NCBI GenBank assembly: GCA_015698045.1
Contig: BLAL01000300.1
Coordinates: forward strand, 684,501 to 748,500
Source: Rhizophagus clarus
Lineage: Eukaryota; Glomeromycota; Glomeromycetes; Glomerales; Glomeraceae
Length of the DNA: 64,000 bases
Direction: 5' to 3'
The notes beneath the pieces were generated by a model. The model ran no database searches. It saw only the letters and a list, made by a program, of their open reading frames with translations, and was not told where the DNA came from. A program made the translations under genes and the position numbers. Position 1 is the first letter of the stretch; every line of letters starts with the position of its first letter. Shown here one piece after another: positions 33,101-45,087 of the stretch.

Positions 33101-36100
33101 AAACTAACCTGATTCTTTAAAAATTATTTGAAGATGGTAAGTCTTATTTTATTATTACATATAGATATAAAATTTATATAATTATTTAAACTAACCAAAT
33201 TTTTTATTTAAAAATTTTTTTGATAATATAGGATGTAAGTTATTTATTAATTCTATTATTATATATTTATTCAACATTTACATATAATGTATACTAAAAA
33301 TTCTTTATTTAAAAAATTATCAAAATTTATTTTAGTTAGTAAGTCGTATTCCATTATTACATATTTGTATAATATTTACATATAATTTATACTAACTAAA
33401 TAATTTATTTTAGATCGTAGGTTATAAGTTATTTATTTAGTTCTATTATTCCATATTTATATAGTATTTACATATAATTTAAGTTAACTAAATTATTTAT
33501 TCTAAAAAATTATTTAATAATATAGAGAGTAAGTCATTTATTTAATTCTTTTAATTCACATTTATATAATTTTTACATATAATTTATACTAACCAGTTTC
33601 TTTATTTAAAAAAATTATTTAATAATATAGGGTGTTGGTTATTTATTTATTTCTATTATTACCTATTTATATTATAACCATATACAATTTCATATAATTT
33701 CTTTATTAAAAAATTATTTAATAATATAGGGTGTAAGTTATTTATTATTACATATTATATAATATTTATATATAATTTGAACTAATTAAATTCTTTATTT
33801 AATAATAGGGTGTAAGTTATTTAATTAATTATATCATTTACATATCAGATATTTATATTATATATAATTTAAACTAACTAATTTTTATTTAAAAAATTAT
33901 TTGGTAATTTATTTTAGATCGTAAGTTATAAGTTATTTATTTAATTATATTATTAATATTTATATAATATGTACATATAATTTAATCCAACAAAATTTTA
34001 TTAAAATTATTTAATAATATAGTCCGTAAGTTATTTATTTAATTCTATTATTACATATAATTTAAAATAACTAAATTCTTTATAATTATTTGTAATTTAT
34101 TTTAGTTGGTAATTATTACATATTTATATAATATTTACATATGATTTAATCTAATTAAATTCTTTATTTACAAAATTATTTAATAATATAGGGAGTAAGT
34201 TATTTATTTAATTCTATTATTATCTATTTTCATATTAACGTTTAAAATAATTTAAATGACTAATTTAAAAATTATATAATAATATAGGGCGTAAGTTATA
34301 AGTTATATATTTAATTCTATTATTACATATTCACACATAATTTAAACTAACTAAATTTTTTATTTAAAAAATTGCTTGGTAATTTATTTTAGTTGGTAAG
34401 TCATATTATATTATTACATATATATAATTTATACTAACTAAATTCTTTATTTAAATTAAATTATTTAATAATAGGGCGTAAGTTATTTATTTGATTTATT
34501 GCATATTTACGATATAATATTACATAATTTAAGCTAACTAAATTTTTATTTAAAAATTTATTTAATAATAGGGTGTAAGTTATTTATTCAATTCTATTAT
34601 TATTTATAATGTTTACATATAATTTAAATTAATTAAATTTTTTATTTAAAAATTATTTATAATATAGGGTGTAAGTTATTTATTTAAGTCTATTATTATA
34701 TAATTTAAGCTAATTAAATTCTTTATTTAAATAATTTTTAATAATATAGGGTGTAAGTGGTTTATTTAAGTCAATCTATTATTACATATTTACTGTATAT
34801 AATATTCATATATAATTTAAACTAACTAAAATTCTTTATTTGAAAAATTATTTAATAATATAGGGAGTATGTTATTTATTTAATTCTATTATTACATATT
34901 TATATAATATTGAAATACAATTTAAACTAATAAATTCTTTATTTAAAAAATTATTTAATATCATAGGGAGTAAGTTATTTATTTAATTCTATCATTACAT
35001 ATTTATATGATATTAAATACAATTAAAACTAACTAAATTCTTTATTTAAAAAATTATAGGGTGTAAGTTATTTATTAATTCTATTATTATACTTTCATAT
35101 AATTTCACGTATATTTTAAACTAACTAAATTCTTTATTTTTAAATAATTATTTGGTAATTTATTTTAGATCGTAAGTTTTATTTCTAATTCTATTATTAC
35201 GTATTTATATATAATTTAGACTAAATTTTTTATTTAAAATATTATTTAATGATATAGAGTGTAAGTTATAATTAGTTGTTGTCTATTATTTCATGATTGT
35301 ATAATATTGCATTTACATTTAATTTAACTAACTAAATTCTTTTTTTAAAAAATCATTTAATAATAGCAAGTAAGTTATTTATTTATATTTATATATTTGC
35401 ATATAATTTAACTAAATTCCTAATATAAAATTATTTATTAATATAGGGAGTAAGTTATTTATTTGATTCTATTATTTATATTCATATAATATTTGCATAT
35501 AATTTAAATAACCAAACTCTTTTTTTTAAAAAATTATTTGTGACTTTAGGGTCTTGTAAGTTATTATTTAATTTTATATTCATCTAATATTTATTTATGA
35601 TTTAATTAGCCGAACTTGTCTTTATTCAAAAAATACTATCTATTGCATTAGTTAGTAAGTTATAAATATAGACCTTATACAGTATTATACTAAGTTAAAT
35701 TTATATTTATTAAATTTATTAAATTTCTAATTAAATTTTTAGAGTAAGTCAACATGTTACTTTTTTTTAATTTGAATTTTAATATAAATTTTAATATAAA
35801 TTTTAATATGTTTCAATTAAATTATATAGATTTGGAAAAAGTAAAAATGCAATTTTAGATAAATTTATTCTTGAAAAAAGATTACAATGGATTCCTTATA
35901 ATCAATTTAAAAATGTTGAATATCTTGATAAAGGAGGATTTGGTACTATATACAAGGCTATTTGGTTAAAAAGCGGTACAGAAAAAGAAGTAGCTCTTAA
36001 ATGTCTTGATAATTTGAATGAAAATAACTTGAATGAAAATTTAGATGAATTTTTAAATGAAGTATAATAATAATAATATATTGCTTATTTTTAATTTTTA

Positions 36101-37039
36101 TTATAAATCATTTATATTAATATATCTAATTTAAATTATTTATAGGTGAATTGCCATGAAAAATGCCTAGAATCATCCTTGATTATTAATTTATATGGAT
36201 TTACAAAAGATCCAGATACTTTGAATTACATGGTAGTAATAAATTATGCAAATAAGGGAAATTTAAGAGGAAATTTAACAAATGTGATTGAAAATAATTG
36301 GAATCAAAGATTGTTTATGTTACATAAAATTATTTTTGGTCTTAATGATATTCATAATCAAAATCTTATTCATTGTGATTTTCATGATGGAAATATTTTA
36401 AAACATGAAAATAAGAGTAATAAGAATAAGGTTTTTATTAGTGATTTAGGATTATGCAAACCTGTAAATTTTTTAAAAAAATATGATATTTATGGTGTTA
36501 TTCCATTTATGGCACCTGAAGTTTTAAGGGGAAAACCATATACTCCAGCTAGTGATATATATAGTTTTTCCATGATTATGTGGGAATTCACATCTGGAGT
36601 TCCACCATTTAATGATAGAGCACATGATTTTCAACTCAGTATAAGTATTTGTAAAGGTGAACGACCTGAAATTATTAAAAATACACCACAATGTTATGTA
36701 GATTTGATGAAAAAATGTTGGAATGAGGATCCATTAAAAAGGCCATCTGCTAATAGAATAAGGTATATTATTGCAAGCTGGATTTTCCGACCCTGTAAAA
36801 TTAGTAAAGGATTAAAAAGCAACATTATGGAGTTTATAAATGCACCAATTGGAAATAATAATATTATTACTGAATCTCATCCACAAGCATGTTATACAAG
36901 TCGCTTACTTGATTTTACTAGTAAAAAAGTAAATGAAGTTCTAGAAAGCGAATGCTTAGATTATATACTAGTTGATGATAAATCAAGTGAAAATTTGAAT
37001 GAAACTGGCGAAAGTGAATGTTTAGATTATATAATTTGA
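30183..37039 (+). CDS. Protein kinase with an array of single-codon micro-exons
   Basis: Model: exon 1 30183-30276 (ATG after an in-frame TGA; HCNSKSKKH-type repeats), exon 2 30363-30389, 56 micro-exons (30498-35743), then 35830-36061 and 36146-37039. The total of 1416 nt gives 471 aa with no internal stop. Residues 41-97 come from the micro-exons. The kinase domain has EYLDKGGFG (glycine loop about 131-135), VALK (Lys154), HCD instead of HRD (250-252), DLG (274-276) and APE (297-299). The catalytic Asp and Lys are kept. The tail has HPQACYTSRLLDFTSK and two SECLDYI repeats. The kinase part (35830-37039) is certain as a coding region. The upstream exons are inferred from splice signals and phase. 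An alternative is that the kinase begins elsewhere and the array is an untranslated satellite. Confidence 0.7.
30390..35829 (+). repeat. Tandem array of about 57 intron-like units separated by 3-nt spacers
   Basis: Each unit is 70-111 bp. It starts with GT (GTAAGT in most), usually holds a CTAAC-like branch site 30-45 nt before its end, and ends in TAG (GAAG once). Spacers start at 30498, 30595, 30672, 30758, 30839, 30937, 31038, 31149, 31230, 31320, 31424, 31506, 31580, 31687, 31767, 31857, 31953, 32066, 32157, 32257, 32347, 32446, 32555, 32646, 32759, 32832, 32939, 33049, 33134, 33232, 33336, 33414, 33526, 33631, 33730, 33809, 33918, 34023, 34106, 34192, 34288, 34393, 34475, 34572, 34668, 34750, 34864, 34967, 35060, 35169, 35258, 35367, 35447, 35550 (6 nt), 35652 and 35743 (1 nt); the rest are 3 nt. 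Triplet counts: GGT 10, GGA 6, TTG 5, ATC 4, ATT 3, TTA 3; GGG, GGC, ATG, AAC and GCG 2 each; thirteen others once. Two unit subtypes occur, one ending ...TAATAATATAG and one ...GTAATTTATTTTAG. Confidence 0.9.
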
Positions 37040-39952
37040 TAATATAAGTCATTAGGTATGTTACATATGCAAAAAAAGAGTAAATTTACAAACTATTTTA
37101 TATGGAATTAATTAATTAATTGATTTAATTATTTAGATATTAAAACTGACAAAAATTAATTGAGATTTATGATATTTTGATATATTCATTTTATTTCATT
37201 CTATTAGAATTATTTAAACACTAAGTCTAGAGTAGTAAAATATTTTACATGTTTCTTAGTCTGTAATTTGAATAATTCCTTTCTTTATAACTTAACCAAG
37301 TATTAAATATATGTATTTCTTTCTTTATCTGGAATTGTTTTAACACTAAGGCTAGAGTAGTAAGATATTTTATCAAGTTTCTTAGTTTGAAATTTAAATA
37401 ATTCTTTTATATTGTAACTTATCCAAATATTATAATAAATTATCAAGTTTAGTTTATTTACAACTTTTAATACAGTGTATATATGTATTTGAATTAAAAA
37501 AGATTTTAAATGTTTGCTTGGCTAACTGAAAATATTTAAATTAAATATTAAATGAACAATATAAATGTATAAAACGATTCCTAATAATAAAAAAAATTTA
37601 GTTAAATTTTTCAAGAATCAGGATCCAACATCTTTTCTGATTATTCAAGTAAAATTAAACATTAGCAATAAAAAATTGTAAAAAAGCCATCATATATTAT
37701 AATTATTTTCGGGATTTTTCAATTTTAATCACATGACACATCAAGTATCCCCTGTTACGTTCATCAAGTTTACTCTGAAAATTATAAAAAATGATTGCAA
37801 CATCAGATAATTTGTTTTATCATATTTTTTTAAATAAAATTATTTGCCATAATATGAAATATTGTTACAAAATCATTTTCAAATTTTAATGAGGTTTATC
37901 AAGTTACATAATATTAAAAAAAATTATAGATATTATGATATAGATTTTACAATTAATTAGATGACTTGGAGAGCTTTTATTACATAGTCAATATCAAATG
38001 AATAAAATATTTATAAAGTTTGGTCCAATATTTAATTTTCAATAACTGCATTAAAATTGAAGATTTTAATATCGACTCAGATTCATTTATTAAATCTAAT
38101 CCTAACTTCAATATTATACATGATTATATTTCAAGACATCTTTTATATTATACTTGGAAAAATTAATTTAAGCAGTAATTTATTTAGATCAGAATTTTTA
38201 AAATAATTTCAAATTATATACAGAAAGTAACAATAATTTGATACCTTTAATTAAAAAATAGTGTTAAATGATGGAGAGGAGGTAAAATTATTTGATGTAA
38301 TTAAAACCAGAGTAGAAATGACACTCTTCATTTATTTTACATTCATGTATTATTATTTATTAACCAAATTATTGATCATATTAAATTCATGGCGCATAAA
38401 AGTGATCTTTTCTTTTGTTAATTCATCGTAATAAATTCAAACGAAACCAAGTTTTTTCAAGTTTATTATTACTATAATACAATTCATTTTAAACTTTTTA
38501 TCAAATCATAATCTTGAGCTTATCTATATATGAATCAGCATAAGATGGCATCACTACTGCATACTATACAATGAAATATTTAAATATATTCCCATTAACG
38601 TAATCCTTTAAAATTTTGCAATTATAATTTATAACTATCATTACTTTCTAATCGGTTTATACTTGCCATCCATATACTGCCGTCCACAAATAATGTACGT
38701 CAAGAAAAGTTGAAAACATATATTACATATAAAAAGTTTCCATCGAAGAACCAAGATAAGATTGTCTTCAGAAGAGTATATATTTGTATCTAAACCCATA
38801 AAGTAAATTATATATTAAGCGAAGATGAAAATAAAAGGCTACTTTTTATTCTTAACGCCAATCCATTTCATTTATTGAGAGTTCTCTTGATAGAATTCTT
38901 AAAATATTGATTGAAAAAAGGGTTATTCAATTTTATTCTGCTCTTGACTGATTTTGTTAGAGATCCTATTAGAGAACTTTCTTCGTTGTATTACGAAAAA
39001 CAGATATCTCTATTTTTATAATTTGAAGAATTGAAATTAACGGACAAGTCAACTTACTGAAAATTGAGAAAATATAGTCAAATATAATTTCTCATAGAAA
39101 GAACAGTTTGATTAGAACTATAGAAAATAAGGGGAAAGTATATTTGTGGGTGGATTTAACACCCTGGACCAATTAGAAGTTGTAATATGCTTCCATTTTA
39201 TTCATTTTATTGTAATGTAATTTACCGTTTACAGGTAATGGAAATCATTCTATAGTTGACTTTTGTGTATCAATATTAAGTCAGATAAATTGGTTTTATC
39301 CTATCAATGATGATTAATAATAATAACATCCATAATTTAATGGAAATTACGAGCATTAGAATTAAGTTTGTTGCACTCAAACAATTTTCAAAAAATCATG
39401 ACTGATAATAAGTTGAACAGTTGTAAAATGTATATTCTAAAAAACGATACAATTTTAAATCTCAAAAATTGTTTATGTGAGTATTTCATTGAATGGAATA
39501 GAATCTTTCTGATAGCAATTCATTAATTTTAATAAGTATTTATCGTTATATTTCCCTAATTGTAAATTATTACTAGAGATGTTAGCCTATAAAAGTTTTT
39601 ATATATTTTAAAGGTTGATACGGTATTTGCTCGTCTAACATATGACAAAACCTATCAGTTTCGTCAATATTTCTAGCTAGCCAAAACCAAACACGTGCAC
39701 TAATTTAACAAATTGTAGGTAGTAAAGAAGCATAGTAAGCACAATAAAGTAGTATCAATTAAGGTTTTTGCAATCTGTAGGTGATCTGTTGTAAGGTTAC
39801 ACAAGTCGGTGATTTGGCTGTGGATTTACCTTAGCCAAACTGTATTGCTAAAAATTAGTTTACCCGACCCGTTTGGCTTTGATTCTTTTGCTAAGCTATA
39901 TGATTTTATTATTTATATCTTAATATAACCAAATTTTAGATGATAAACTATT
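37040..39952. other. Intergenic, with one short tandem duplication
   Basis: 37201-37440 contains two diverged copies of a block of about 120 bp (ACTAAGTCTAGAGTAGTAAA and ACTAAGGCTAGAGTAGTAAG, each followed by TTTCTTAGT and TTTGAATAATTC or TTTAAATAATTC). No gene was seen in the remainder. Confidence 0.55.
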
Positions 39953-40936
39953 ATGATGAATAAATTACAAATAATATTTTACCCTTTAACTATCTCTATA
40001 GTTATACTCATCGTATATACTTACGTATTAGCTCAAATTTTAGCTCCATCCAAAGCTACCGAGATAGAAGGTTTCGTGACTACATGGTCCCAAAATAAAT
40101 ATACTAAAATGTTTTTTTTACGATTTTTACCAATTATTGGTCAACATATATTCTTAAAAGAATATCTTAATGAAGATGTAACCTGGCGTATGAGAATTTT
40201 AAAGGATGCTTTGCAAACAATCTTACCCCCGACAGTGGCAATAATTGCTTTTATAATTTCTCCGGAATTCTCGGAAGCTAAATATAAATTTCCCGTATTT
40301 GCTTTCTTTCTTATTAGTCTGGTTTCGGGTGGAATAACTTTCGGTTTTTCTATGTATGATTTCTATATTCACAAAGAAGATTATGATAATAAAATTTATG
40401 AAGATGAACAACAACAACTTGAAGATGAAAAGGAACATAAAAGATATAAGAAATATAAAGTTTTCATATATTTGGTCGGTTTCTTTGATTTTTTATCAGG
40501 TTGTGTTTTTTTAATCCCATTATACAACATTTATGGTCTTAAAAGCGTTGCTTTTATTATTTACTCTACTTCATTCGGGACGTTAATGATCGGAATAATT
40601 TGGTCGCTTTTCCAAAAGAACAAACATTCTTATGGTTATACAATACGAACTTTATTGATTGGTATAATCTCTTATTTTAGTACAACAGATTATTTACAGA
40701 TGAATGAAACTTCAATCACAGTTTCATTAGTATCTGCTTCAATCACTTTGAGTTTTGCAATAAGCGAGCTTCACAAATTAAATGAATCATTTATCTTTAA
40801 ATTAGATCGTTTGGAACTTAAAAATGGTTGTTATTATATTCCAGATAAAATTATTATTCGTGATAAAGCGTTCAGACAATTTGAAGATCGAATTTCTCAG
40901 TTATACTATGATGAGTTCGAACAGACCGATAAGTGA
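39953..40936 (+). CDS. Multi-pass membrane protein, family not recognised
   Basis: A single-exon ORF of 327 aa from ATG at 39953 (a second in-frame ATG follows directly). An N-terminal hydrophobic helix (residues about 7-29) may be a signal anchor. Further strongly hydrophobic stretches lie near 85-107, 115-140, 170-195, 200-222, 234-250 and 258-275, about seven in all. A Glu/Lys/Tyr-rich hydrophilic loop separates the third and fourth. The C-terminal 50 residues are soluble. Codon use and composition (normal GC in coding sequence, sharp drop outside) support a real gene. No motif allows a function; a transporter or receptor-like role would be guesswork. Confidence 0.8.
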   Translation: MMNKLQIIFYPLTISIVILIVYTYVLAQILAPSKATEIEGFVTTWSQNKYTKMFFLRFLPIIGQHIFLKEYLNEDVTWRMRILKDALQTILPPTVAIIAFIISPEFSEAKYKFPVFAFFLISLVSGGITFGFSMYDFYIHKEDYDNKIYEDEQQQLEDEKEHKRYKKYKVFIYLVGFFDFLSGCVFLIPLYNIYGLKSVAFIIYSTSFGTLMIGIIWSLFQKNKHSYGYTIRTLLIGIISYFSTTDYLQMNETSITVSLVSASITLSFAISELHKLNESFIFKLDRLELKNGCYYIPDKIIIRDKAFRQFEDRISQLYYDEFEQTDK

Positions 40937-41943
40937 TTAATTCAATTATATTAACCCTAATAAAATTTAATTCAAAAAAAATCTTAGATCTAATAAGTAA
41001 AGTTATACTTTACTTAATTAATGTTATTATTACTTTTAAATGCATATATACTATTTATTTAAACATTTTAATTATCATTAAAATATTATTAGTTAAATTT
41101 CATTACTTTCAAAATATTATTATTCTCATTTTTTATTTTTCTTAATTAGTTATTAATATTTAAAATCAGAAATTATGTATTATATACTCTTTATTAAAAT
41201 AAATTTTACTCATATAGGTTTAATTCTAACTTTAACAAAGATTATGATGTTACTCACAAATAGTATATAAGAATTCTTAAATATCAACTGTATGTTAGTC
41301 GTGTGCTAGCATTTCTTATATTCTATAAGAATTTAAACTTTAAATTCTCAAGAATACAATATTTTTCGAATTGCACAAATGAATATACTGTACATCATAC
41401 GTAAAGTACTTATAATATCAGGCTTTCAGTTAAGAAAGAATCATTAATACTCGAAGTATATTTTTATTTCTGCAACAATATATGTAATTGACTAAATTAC
41501 GTGTGAAACTATAACAATAATTTATTTATATTTGCATTAATAGATTCAATAAAATTTGCCTGCTTTTCTAGATATGAGTTCTCGGATAAAACAATATTAT
41601 TAATTTATTTAATCATCTTGATGGAGATTTTAGAGAATTATTTCGCTATAGACTGAGGAATTAAACAAGCAATTTGTGGACAAAAAAATTATTTATTATT
41701 TAACCAAAGATATATATTATGTCTCTAATATAGAAAATATGCAATAAATATATTGACACAACTAATAATCCATAATCATTCGTTTAAATCTAGTACTCCG
41801 TCGTAATGAAACTTTTCCTACATTATATAAAAAAAATTCATAAAGTGACTCGTACTTTTTATAACAAGTTTCGAGGAAAAAATGCGATATTTTATTAAGA
41901 TATCATTTTGTAATAACATTTTGGATATACATATCATGATTAA
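40937..41943. other. Intergenic, no gene seen
   Basis: AT-rich. The last 400 bp resemble the sequence 3' of the BTB-TLDc pseudogene B (compare the CGGATAAAACAAT stretches at 41583 and 49092), so gene and flank were duplicated together. Confidence 0.5.
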
Positions 41944-43407
41944 TCAATCCTTCTTAATTTGAAATATTTCATATTCTTCTACAGAAAATATACCTCTATC
42001 GTTAATCAATTTTTCATAATACACTGGATTTTGCACGCACACACTATTGTTATTATCCAAAAGAAATTCATAGGCACCAAATACCGGACCACGATTAGGG
42101 TCATTTACTATAGCATATCCTGCAACTTTCACTCGACTTAAAATGTGATTTTCAACGTTTTCTTTATTCTTAAAAGAAAATACAAAGCTATCTTCAGTAG
42201 AACCACAACTACCATCAGATTTCCATATGATCGGATTATACCCTCCAAGAATTTCATTACTATCTTTAATCTTAATAACTAATATAGTATGAGATTTATA
42301 ATCACAAATCTTATGGAATTTACTAGCCGAGAAACCATCACGAGATCCACGAAGAATTAATTTGAATTCATACAAATTGTTGATCTTATCAGTAATTTTT
42401 AATCTATCAATCCATTTTGAAATTAATTCAGTATGTTGAAATGTAATGATTCTTGGAATATTTGATTCTGGTTTATTATTTGGTCGATCAATAAAATGTT
42501 GAATTAAATTTTCACGTAAATCTTTCGGTATAATTTTTTTATATGGATACACTTTACTCAAGAATTCTTTGTTGTTTAAATTAAAGAATTTAATAAAAGG
42601 AATAAATTGTTGTAAAGTATTCATTAAAGCATTAAAATCATTCTTTGAATAACTTGAAGGGTCTGAAGGAAGTCCAGGATTTTGAGCAATACCCCATTTA
42701 AGTACATTTTCCCAAACTTGAATAACATTCATTTGAATTTTATCATGTTGAATAAGAGAAATTAAAGATTTTTCTGAAAGTGAAATAAAATCGATTGAAT
42801 TAAAAATTTTTTCAGGTTCGTTGGACATTAATTCTGTACAAAAATTCTGTAATTCCAAGAAAGAATCGTTGTTAAAACTTGTTTTAAATATTAAATTAAA
42901 ATTTTGCTCCATCCAATTTTTTTTATTTTCAATCAAAAATAATTGTAAATGAGTGATTAATTCTTGAAGATTGAGTTCATTAGCAGTAATCAAGATTTTA
43001 ATAATATCCGAGGTATCATATTCCTCTAAAGAAAGCCTTCCTCCGTAGATATATCTAAAAATGAAATATTGATTATTTCCGTAAGAATTATAGTATACAT
43101 GTTATACATATATATTTAGAAAAAAGACATTGCTATAATTTTACCTCAGAATTATCTGAAAAGTTTCAGGTAGAATATTTGGTAATTTAATGTGCACTAG
43201 GATTCCATCATCTTTCTTTTTATTAACATAAGTTGATAAAATTCTTCGCAAATAAGGAGAACGATAATTTAAAATGACCATATGAGCGCGAAAAATCTTT
43301 ACATAGGGGTCATTACCGACTTCAATAGTTATATCATAAAATTCATTGTCTTCTAAAATTTCAAGTAAATTTTCAGACAATTTTGGTAAAAATTTATTAC
43401 CATACAT
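41944..43407 (-). CDS. BTB-BACK-TLDc protein, copy A
   Basis: 457 aa in two minus-strand exons, 43407-43145 and 43054-41944, joined ILR|YIYGG. The N-terminus is a BTB/POZ domain (LEILEDNEFYDITIEVG, FRAHMVILNYRSPYLRRIL, YIYGGRLSLEEYD), a dimerisation and Cullin-3-adaptor type fold. A BACK-like helical region follows (NWMEQNFNLI; VWENVLKWG). The last 170 residues form a TLDc domain (FKLILRGSRDGFSASKFH, GGYNPIIW, SFVFSF). An in-frame ATG also exists at 43539, but the start at 43407 matches the paralogues. BTB-TLDc proteins form one of the largest families in Rhizophagus-type genomes. Their role is not established; adaptor for ubiquitylation or oxidative-stress response are the usual suggestions. 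Confidence 0.88.
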
Positions 43408-43730
43408 TACAACCAACCCTTGAATTTCGAAAGAAATGCAAGAAATGAAAAATAGTTCTAATTGATGCTGTGTTACTGAATGGATATCCTTATATGTGAG
43501 TTCGGATAATCTTCGTCCCGAAACACTTGATTTGATCATGTGATTTGTTTACAAAAAATTTAGAATATTTGCTAACCCCTGAAATGGATTTCCCAAGGGT
43601 ATATAGCAAACATGTACAGTATTGTATGCTTGCCATTTGGACCGCCGTTCATGCTAGATTTATCTATATTAAAATATAGAAAAGTCTATTATAAAATACT
43701 AGATAAATCTAGTATGAAATGTAGATAAAT

Positions 43731-45087
43731 TATGACCCGCCGTTCTGATCAAAAGTCTAGTATTAAATACTAGATTTATCTATATTAAAATATAGAAAAA
43801 TCTAGTATAAAATATGGGAAAATCTAGTATAAAATATAGATGAATCTGGTATAAAATATAGATTTATCTATTTCATACTAGATTAATCTATATTTTATAC
43901 TAGATCAAATCTATATTTTAATATAGATTGCCCTATATTTTATACCGGACTAATTTGTTAAGCTTCACCGGCATGATTATCACCTGTCTATCTGCACAGC
44001 ATTAAGCGGTGGTCGTCAGGGTGTCTACAATAAATTTAATCATTAATAAAAATGACTAATTAGGACAAATTTTCTGTAACAAATTTCGAAATTCCAAGTT
44101 TATTAATAAATTTATAATTAAAATTGCTGTCATGAAAATTTTAATTTCTCATGTTCCCATCAATTATTTGTAATTTTTGCCAACAAAATTTAATTCTTTA
44201 GAGGTATCTTTATAAAATTACAATCGCGAATTTGAAAATTTCTTAAAGAATTTGATCACATTATCAGTGTAAAAATTTAATTTATTAATATATTTTTTTA
44301 TATCATCTATTTCGGGATGTCAGATCAGGAAAGTATTCAAAATAGCTTGTATACAAAAAAATCTGTACTAATCATTTTTACTATGGGGCTTCTCCTATTT
44401 TATAATTAAACTTATAGTAGTACTCCGACAATTTATGCACATAAAAAGAATTATCAGAAAAATCATTCCTTTCCCGTGACACTTTGTACAAGAATTTTAC
44501 AAATTATATATTTCCAAGGTTATTTAATGCAAAAGTAGCATTGTTCACACATCTTAATGCCTGTTGTCTGAACTCTTCTAAGTCATTTAATAATTTTGGA
44601 GAAAGATTGATTTGCATTTTAACAAAAGTTTTAGCTATAATAATAAATAAATAAATATAATAATAATGAGTTTTTGCATTATCCATCAAGAAAATTTTAA
44701 AATTTAATCAGTATACCTGATGTATTTAAGTTTATTTACTAATAGCAGATAAAAAAGAGGTTTTTCATTTATATATTACAAATAACAGATAAACAAAAAT
44801 TCTGATTTACAGTAGGTGTTCAAATCATGCCGGTAAAGCTTAATAAATTAGTCCTGTATAAAATATAGGCGATCTATATTAAAATATAGATCTGATCTAG
44901 TATAAAATATCGACTCATCTAATAAAATATAGGAAAATCTAGTATAAAATATAGATAAATCTGGTATAAAATATAGATTTATCTATTTCATACTAGATTT
45001 ATCTATATTTTATACTAGATTTATCCATTTCATATTAGATTTATCTAGTATTTTATACTAGACTTTTGATCAAAACAGCAGGTCATA
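43731..45087. mobile_element. Repeat-rich TIR element, copy 1 (nested, inverted)
   Basis: 1357 bp with tips TATGACCCGCCGTTCTGATC and inverted GATCAAAACAGCAGGTCATA, flanked by ATAAAT on both sides (6-bp duplication, 43725-43730 and 45088-45093). The body 43949-44862 is a close inverted copy of 45221-46173. It has no transposase, so it is non-autonomous. Confidence 0.65.
44504..44686 (-). other. Short ORF conserved in both element copies (copy 1)
   Basis: 60 codons from ATG at 44686. It differs from the copy at 45409 by one residue (EFRQQALRC against EFKQQALRC). A hydrophobic, Tyr-rich start is followed by MQINLSPKLLNDLEEF, which looks like ordinary helical protein, perhaps a captured gene fragment. 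Function unknown. Confidence 0.35.

Noticed and set aside
30390-35829. CRISPR-like array or plain satellite
   Set aside because: Spacers are 3 nt, the repeats vary in length and the host is eukaryotic, so not CRISPR. A plain satellite is possible but does not explain why spacer length stays 3n while unit bodies carry many indels, nor the phase agreement with the kinase.
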